Assembly: GCA_019694755.1 (NCBI GenBank)
Contig: JAIBBI010000002.1
Span: 42,763-106,762, forward strand
DNA from: Gemmataceae bacterium
GTDB taxonomy: Bacteria > Planctomycetota > Planctomycetia > Gemmatales > Gemmataceae
DNA: 64,000 nucleotides
Direction: 5' to 3'
The notes beneath the pieces are model-generated. The model worked only from the letters and a program-made list of their open reading frames with translations, was not told where the DNA came from and did no database searches. Positions within the stretch are counted from its first letter, which is position 1, and every line of letters begins with the position of its first letter. A program made the position numbers and the translations under genes. Positions 59,936-64,000 of the stretch are shown here, in pieces.

Positions 59936-60844
59936 GTGGACCACGATAAGGCCCATTCGCACAGTCACGAACATGGACGCCCTTCAAGTAGCAAGCGGCG
60001 GCTCACCTTGACATTGCTATTGTCGGGCGGATACATGATCGCCGAAGTAGTCGGCGGGCTCATAACGAACTCGTTGGCGCTCCTTGCTGATGCTGGACAC
60101 ATGTTGGCTGACGTAGCGGCATTGGGCCTAACTCTTTTCGCCGTCTGGATCGCCGAGCGACCTCCCACTTCGAAACGGACCTTTGGCTATTATCGGGCTG
60201 AGATCCTGGCGGCACTGTTCAACGGGGCCACACTCATTGCCATATCCATTTCCATATTCATCGAAGCCTACCACCGCTTGTGGCAGCCCCCAGAAATCCG
60301 GGGTGGGTTGATGATGGGAATCGCTTGTGGCGGGTTAATAGTAAACATCCTCGGTCTCTGGATACTCGGGACCGGTCGGGGAGAAAACTTGAATTTGCAC
60401 GGGGCTTGGCTGCATGTGTTGACCGACGCTTTGGGCAGCGTCGGTGCGATCCTCGCCGCCATTCTGATCTGGGCATTCGGTTGGCTTTGGGCAGATCCCA
60501 TGACCTCAATACTAATAGGAATGCTGGTAATCTTTTCCTCCTGGCGATTGCTGGCCGAGTCCGTTTCAGTCCTAATGGAAAGCGCACCGAGTGGTATTGA
60601 CGTGGACGAGGTTCGCAGCGTGATCCGTGCCGTGCCAGGAGTATCGTCCGTCCACGACCTACACGTTTGGTCGATCACCAGCGGCATGAACTCCCTATCA
60701 GCCCACGTTGTCGCAGAAGACGATCCGCCGCAAGCAATCTTGTTGAGCCAAATAGGGGCCGTCCTCCATGAACGGTTCGGCATCGATCACGTGACGATCC
60801 AGATTGAGCCGACTGACTTCGAGGAGCACACAGCACACGTCTGA
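59936..60844 (+). CDS. Cation diffusion facilitator (CzcD/ZitB-like)
   Basis: 302 residues. A His-rich cytoplasmic N-terminus ('DHDKAHSHSHEHGRP') precedes six hydrophobic segments. The metal motif 'LLADAGHMLADVAALGLTLF' (HxxxD) is in TM2 and the matching 'HVLTDALGSVGAILAAILIW' (HxxxD) in TM5. The cytoplasmic C-terminal ferredoxin-like domain is 'VHDLHVWSITSGMNSLSAHV'. It exports Zn, Cd or Co in exchange for protons. GGGGAGGCGA precedes the GTG at 59936. It is a separate unit after the terminator. Confidence 0.88.
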   Translation: MDHDKAHSHSHEHGRPSSSKRRLTLTLLLSGGYMIAEVVGGLITNSLALLADAGHMLADVAALGLTLFAVWIAERPPTSKRTFGYYRAEILAALFNGATLIAISISIFIEAYHRLWQPPEIRGGLMMGIACGGLIVNILGLWILGTGRGENLNLHGAWLHVLTDALGSVGAILAAILIWAFGWLWADPMTSILIGMLVIFSSWRLLAESVSVLMESAPSGIDVDEVRSVIRAVPGVSSVHDLHVWSITSGMNSLSAHVVAEDDPPQAILLSQIGAVLHERFGIDHVTIQIEPTDFEEHTAHV

Positions 60845-60911
60845 CGACTTCGAGTATTCTCCTGGCTAAGATGAAGTCGGGCTTCGCACAATGGCCCAGG
60901 AGTGGAATTCA

Positions 60912-61835
60912 ATGGCCAGCGTCAACCTGGAAGCTCACCCACTTCCGAACCTGGAAACCTTTTCGAAGGCTGCGGAACTGAGCAGCTTCACTGGGGCTGG
61001 TAAATCGCTGCGACTGACACAGGCAGCCGTGAGTCAAAGAATCCATGCGCTCGAAGCGGTCGTCGGTGCGCCATTGTTTCACCGACAGGGCGGTCGAGTG
61101 GTTCTCACTGAGGCCGGACAAAGGCTCTACGGCTACGCTCAGAGAATCCTCGACTTGCACCGTGAAGCCTACCAAGAGATCAGCGGCCGTCGTCCACCGG
61201 TCGTCGGCGACCTGACGCTCGCCGCAAGCTCGATCCCTGGCGAGCATCTTCTTCCTGCCATGCTGGCAAGTTTCGGCAAGGCATATACGGAGATAAAAGT
61301 CAGGGCTTCAGTGAGCGACAGCAAGTCCGTGATGACCCAAGTGGAACGAGGCGATGTGCAGCTTGGGCTGGTAGGAAGTAAGGTCGAAACTGATTATTTG
61401 GACTACCGCTTCATCGCCAAAGATCGAATGGTGCTCGTCGTCCCTTCGATTCATCCTTTGGGCAAACTCAAGATCGTCACGTTGAAGCATCTCACCGAAT
61501 ACCCGCTTGTAATACGGGAAGTGGGGTCTGGACTGCGACATTGTTTCGAGAGGGCGATCGAACGCAATGGATTCACATTGGGCGATTTGCGGATCACTTT
61601 GGAACTCGGCAGCAACGAGGCAATCAAAGAGGCCGTTCGCCAAGGCGTCGGCGTGGCCGTCTTGTCAATGCTGGCCGTGCGCCGAGAAGTACAGGACGGA
61701 TTCCTGAAGGTGCTTGAGATCGAGAACGTGACGTGCGACCGTGACTTGTTTGTCATTCAAGATCGTCGTCGGGCGCTTCCGCAACCGGCCCGGTTGTTCT
61801 TGACGGTGCTCGACGCCCACATCATGTCCGTTTGA
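60912..61835 (+). CDS. LysR-family transcriptional regulator
   Basis: 307 residues. The N-terminal winged HTH is 'FSKAAELSSFTGAGKSLRLT' then 'QAAVSQRIHALEAVVGAPLF'. The substrate-binding domain follows ('TLAASSIPGEHLLPAMLASF', 'RGDVQLGLVGSKVETDYLDY', 'GVGVAVLSMLAVRREV'). It most likely controls the genes downstream, the selenoprotein candidate and mddA, which lie in the same direction. The ATG at 60912 is preferred because AGGAG is correctly placed; an ATG seven codons earlier is less well supported. Confidence 0.85.
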   Translation: MASVNLEAHPLPNLETFSKAAELSSFTGAGKSLRLTQAAVSQRIHALEAVVGAPLFHRQGGRVVLTEAGQRLYGYAQRILDLHREAYQEISGRRPPVVGDLTLAASSIPGEHLLPAMLASFGKAYTEIKVRASVSDSKSVMTQVERGDVQLGLVGSKVETDYLDYRFIAKDRMVLVVPSIHPLGKLKIVTLKHLTEYPLVIREVGSGLRHCFERAIERNGFTLGDLRITLELGSNEAIKEAVRQGVGVAVLSMLAVRREVQDGFLKVLEIENVTCDRDLFVIQDRRRALPQPARLFLTVLDAHIMSV

Positions 61836-61975
61836 CGGTCATAACTCAGGCTTATGAGCCGATCCGTGGGTATCACGGGAAGTCCGTCGTTGATCCTCCT
61901 TGAGCCGAATAACCTGACTTCGCCACCAACCGGCCGAATTGCGTCGATGGGTTGCCGTCTGGGCGAGGTCGAATC

Positions 61976-62527
61976 ATGCCGTGGGTCGAGACCATTTCGG
62001 AAGATGCCGCTTCCGAAAAGCTGCAAACTGCTTTCCGAAAGGTCCATGAACGGGCCGGGTACGTTCCGAACATCGCAAGGATTCAGTCATTGCGCCCGGC
62101 AACGATGGAACGAGGATTCGACCTATATTGCCAAATCATGGACGACCCGACTGGGCTCAGCAAACGAGATCGAGTGCTGATCGCTACGGTCGTCTCCAAA
62201 GTCAATGGTTGCCTCTACTGAATGGAGTCGCACGAAAAAGACCTCCGGTCGGTGGTCGAGAGCGATGCCCAAAGGCAAGCGGTGCAAGACGATTACCGCA
62301 CGGCGAAATTGTCCCCTCGGGAAAATGGCTTATTGGACTTCGCCATCTTGCTCACAAAGTCGCCCACCGGCGTCATGAAGGAAGATCTGGAGAAACTCAA
62401 ACAGCACGGATTCTCGGACGAGCAAGTTGTCGATGCCGTCCACTGCATTGCGTACTTCAATTTCATCAATCGTGTGCTTGACGGCCTGGGCGTCGATCCC
62501 GAAGCTACAATGCGGTATGGCAAGTAG
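61976..62527 (+). CDS. AhpD/CMD-like protein with in-frame UGA, probable selenoprotein
   Basis: 183 residues if UGA at 62219-62221 is read as selenocysteine. Before the UGA: 'SKRDRVLIATVVSKVNGCLY'. After it: 'MESHEKDLRSVVESDAQRQA' and an uninterrupted frame to 62527. AhpD-like peroxidase-related proteins have CxxC here (NGCxYC..H), so the sequence reads CLYU, with the His three residues on still present. GACCTCCGGTCGGTGGTC (62240-62257) can fold into a stem with one U-U mismatch and loop GGUC, with its first G 26 nt after the UGA, within the bacterial SECIS range. GAGG precedes the ATG. Without Sec insertion it would be two halves. Confidence 0.85.
62219..62221 (+). other. In-frame UGA, candidate selenocysteine codon
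   Basis: The UGA replaces the second Cys of the family CxxC motif (Cys-Leu-Tyr-UGA). Confidence 0.8.
62240..62257 (+). promoter_or_regulatory. SECIS-like hairpin
   Basis: GACCTCC / GGTGGTC, seven positions with one T-T mismatch, apical loop GGTC. It begins 18 nt after the UGA, and the loop begins at nt 26 with G as its first base, matching the rules for bacterial SECIS elements. Confidence 0.7.
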
Positions 62528-62577
62528 GTCGTTAGAGCTTATCGCTGCGGCTGATCTCGATAGCGAAGGAACTTACT

Positions 62578-63327
62578 GTGCTGGCTCGCATTCTTGCATT
62601 GGCGTTCGGGATTCTGAGCTACCTCGTCTTTTTCGCCACATTCCTGTACGCCATCGGATTCGTGGGCAATTTTGTAGTGCCGAAGTCTATCGACTCGGGA
62701 CCGCAGGCGTCGATGGGCGAATCCATCACTGTTGATCTGCTTCTCCTCGGCTTGTTCGCTATCCAACACAGCGTCATGGCTCGCCTTGGCTTCAAGCAAT
62801 GGTGGACCCGAATGGTGCCGTCGCCTGTAGAACGCAGCACCTACGTCTTGACGAGTAGCTTGATCTTGGCCCTACTCTTTTGGCAATGGCGTCCGATTTC
62901 GGGAGTTGTCTGGCAGTTGGAGCCGCCAGTCGTGGCGAACGCCATTTGGGGATTGTTTGGGGCCGGATGGGTCATAGTCTTGGTATCCACATTTCTCATC
63001 GACCACTTCGACCTATTCGGGCTGAGGCAGGTCTATCGATACGCCAAAGGTCTGCCGCATTTGCCACCGCAGTTTCGCACGCCAGCCTTATATCGGATCG
63101 TCAGGCATCCGATCATGCTTGGCTTCATTATCGCCTTTTGGGCCACGCCGATCATGACGTGGGGCCATTTGCTGTTCGCTGGCACGACTACGGCATACAT
63201 CTTTGTCGGTGTCTGGCTGGAGGAACGGGATTTGCGCCAGTATCACGGTACGACCTACGACGAATACCGAAGGAAGGTCTCGATGATTGTTCCCTGGATC
63301 AGCGGATCGAGATTGCAGGATCAATAG
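62578..63327 (+). CDS. mddA: Methanethiol S-methyltransferase (MddA-like)
   Basis: 249 residues with five or six hydrophobic segments. The family marks are 'LFAIQHSVMARLGFKQWWTR', 'FLIDHFDLFGLRQVYRY', 'YRIVRHPIMLGFIIAFWATP' and 'LEERDLRQYHGTTYDEYRRK', as in the NnrU/isoprenylcysteine methyltransferase superfamily. MddA methylates methanethiol to dimethylsulfide with SAM; relatives can also act on selenols. The start is a GTG at 62578, preceded by GAAGGA. It follows the selenoprotein by 50 bp, so the two are probably co-transcribed. Confidence 0.85.
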   Translation: MLARILALAFGILSYLVFFATFLYAIGFVGNFVVPKSIDSGPQASMGESITVDLLLLGLFAIQHSVMARLGFKQWWTRMVPSPVERSTYVLTSSLILALLFWQWRPISGVVWQLEPPVVANAIWGLFGAGWVIVLVSTFLIDHFDLFGLRQVYRYAKGLPHLPPQFRTPALYRIVRHPIMLGFIIAFWATPIMTWGHLLFAGTTTAYIFVGVWLEERDLRQYHGTTYDEYRRKVSMIVPWISGSRLQDQ

Positions 63328-63332
63328 CGTCT

Positions 63333-64000
63333 TCAATAGTTGAGCCTATCACTAGCCTCACCCAACTGCTCGTGCGTTCGCTGCGTGTACCGAGCCGTCG
63401 TGTTTAAGTTCTCGTGGCCGAGTATCTGTGCAAGTGAAACTAGGTCATTATGCGTCTCTTCCAAAAACCGATGCGCCATCGTATGGCGAAGTAGATGCGG
63501 ATGCAGGTCGATGCCGGTGACGGCAGAATACTTGTCGCACATGGCTCGCACGCCTCGCTCCGTCAACGGGCCACGCTCACCGACGAAGACTTTGGACGAC
63601 TCGACTGGTGGCCGAGAGTCGAGATAATCTTGAAGGGCACGCCGTGCCGGAAGCGGCAGAGGCACGCTGCGTTGCTTGCCGCCTTTCCCATAACGAAAGG
63701 CCACGTTGCCGCTCCGCTCGCCTAGCATCAGGTCATGTAGATCGAGATGGACAAGATCACCGACTCGGCACCCGGTGAAGAGTAGTACGTGGAAAATGGC
63801 ACCGGCCCGGATGTCCTGGCGAAGCTCGACTTCCCGCAGTAGCTTCCTTACTTGCGAACGGTCGAGGCCCTTCGGAGCCAGCGCCTGTCGGCGTAGTTCT
63901 TTCACCGGCTTGGCGGGATTGGCAGGCACGACGCCCTGGTCTGCTAACCAGCCGAAGAAACGACGAATAAGGACCAATGCCCGATTGACCGTGCTGACGG
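63333..64000 (-). CDS. Tyrosine recombinase/integrase (5' end outside window)
   Basis: The last 220 or so residues of a phage-type integrase. The catalytic domain is complete: Arg in 'LLFTGCRVGDLVHLDL', His-x-x-Arg in 'HPHLLRHTMAHRF', His in 'ILGHENLNTT' and Tyr in 'ARYTQRTHEQ'. The start of the SAM-like core-binding domain ('STVNRALVLIRRFFGWLADQ') runs off base 64000. It is XerC/XerD-like in length and layout and probably mobilises the island that begins at tRNA-Thr, although the far attachment site is outside this window. Confidence 0.9.
   Translation of the reverse strand, partial: VSTVNRALVLIRRFFGWLADQGVVPANPAKPVKELRRQALAPKGLDRSQVRKLLREVELRQDIRAGAIFHVLLFTGCRVGDLVHLDLHDLMLGERSGNVAFRYGKGGKQRSVPLPLPARRALQDYLDSRPPVESSKVFVGERGPLTERGVRAMCDKYSAVTGIDLHPHLLRHTMAHRFLEETHNDLVSLAQILGHENLNTTARYTQRTHEQLGEASDRLNY

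Noticed and set aside
62219..62221. UGA read as a plain nonsense mutation giving two genes
   Set aside because: It falls exactly on a catalytic Cys position, the frame stays open, and a SECIS-like hairpin follows at the right distance. It is kept as the alternative reading.

Overview
The window looks like a chromosome segment of a planctomycete of the Gemmataceae type. The evidence is high GC, a TIGR02996-type repeat-companion protein, a DUF1559 H-X9-DG pseudopilin, secreted proteins opening with the planctomycete 'L-x-LE-D/x-R-L-L/V-P-A' leader, PEP-CTERM tails, a BatA/VWA protein, DUF4058, and an ECF sigma factor beside a giant alpha-2-macroglobulin. This is inferred from protein families; no rRNA is present to confirm it.

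Bases 1-42600 (core-like, high GC): a truncated AMP-dependent CoA ligase; a GT2-methyltransferase fusion; sixA; a CPBP membrane protease; a TlpA-type lipoprotein; lspA; an ankyrin protein between 24-bp direct repeats; a PhyH oxygenase; a DUF2695 protein; sucC-sucD; a BCS1-like AAA ATPase bracketed by two near-identical 32-nt hairpins; an HEITH metalloprotease; a DUF4058 protein; a PAS-histidine kinase-receiver hybrid; a PQQ-propeller protein; the ECF sigma plus alpha-2-macroglobulin unit; pyrB; ychF; a FabH-like synthase; a GxxExxY protein; an MBL-fold hydrolase; queC-queD; a group of secreted or surface proteins (choice-of-anchor M, DUF1559, PEP-CTERM, BatA-like); two lipoprotein/DUF11-like paralogues; and an LRR protein. 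Several intergenic gaps hold palindromic repeats.

Bases 42650-64000 (genomic island, visibly lower GC): it starts at an intact tRNA-Thr(CGU) preceded by a degenerate tRNA-Thr copy, and a tyrosine recombinase runs off the right edge. Inside are (i) two tandem paralogous Cys/His/Asp proteins, a XRE regulator and a coiled-coil membrane protein; (ii) an array of about 14 small minus-strand genes (45978-51710) punctuated by ten copies of a 16-bp motif, TTGCGAGTGTCNGTTA, each 28-69 nt before a start codon on the minus strand; (iii) a heavy-metal resistance cluster (His-rich leader protein, CzcC/CzcB/CzcA-type RND pump, lipoprotein, HMA chaperone, CDF exporter); and (iv) a LysR regulator, an AhpD/CMD-fold protein with an in-frame UGA in a CxxU motif followed by a SECIS-like hairpin (a probable selenoprotein), and an MddA-type methanethiol methyltransferase.

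The two observations most worth following are the selenoprotein candidate at 61976-62527 and the motif-punctuated gene array at 46188-51795.
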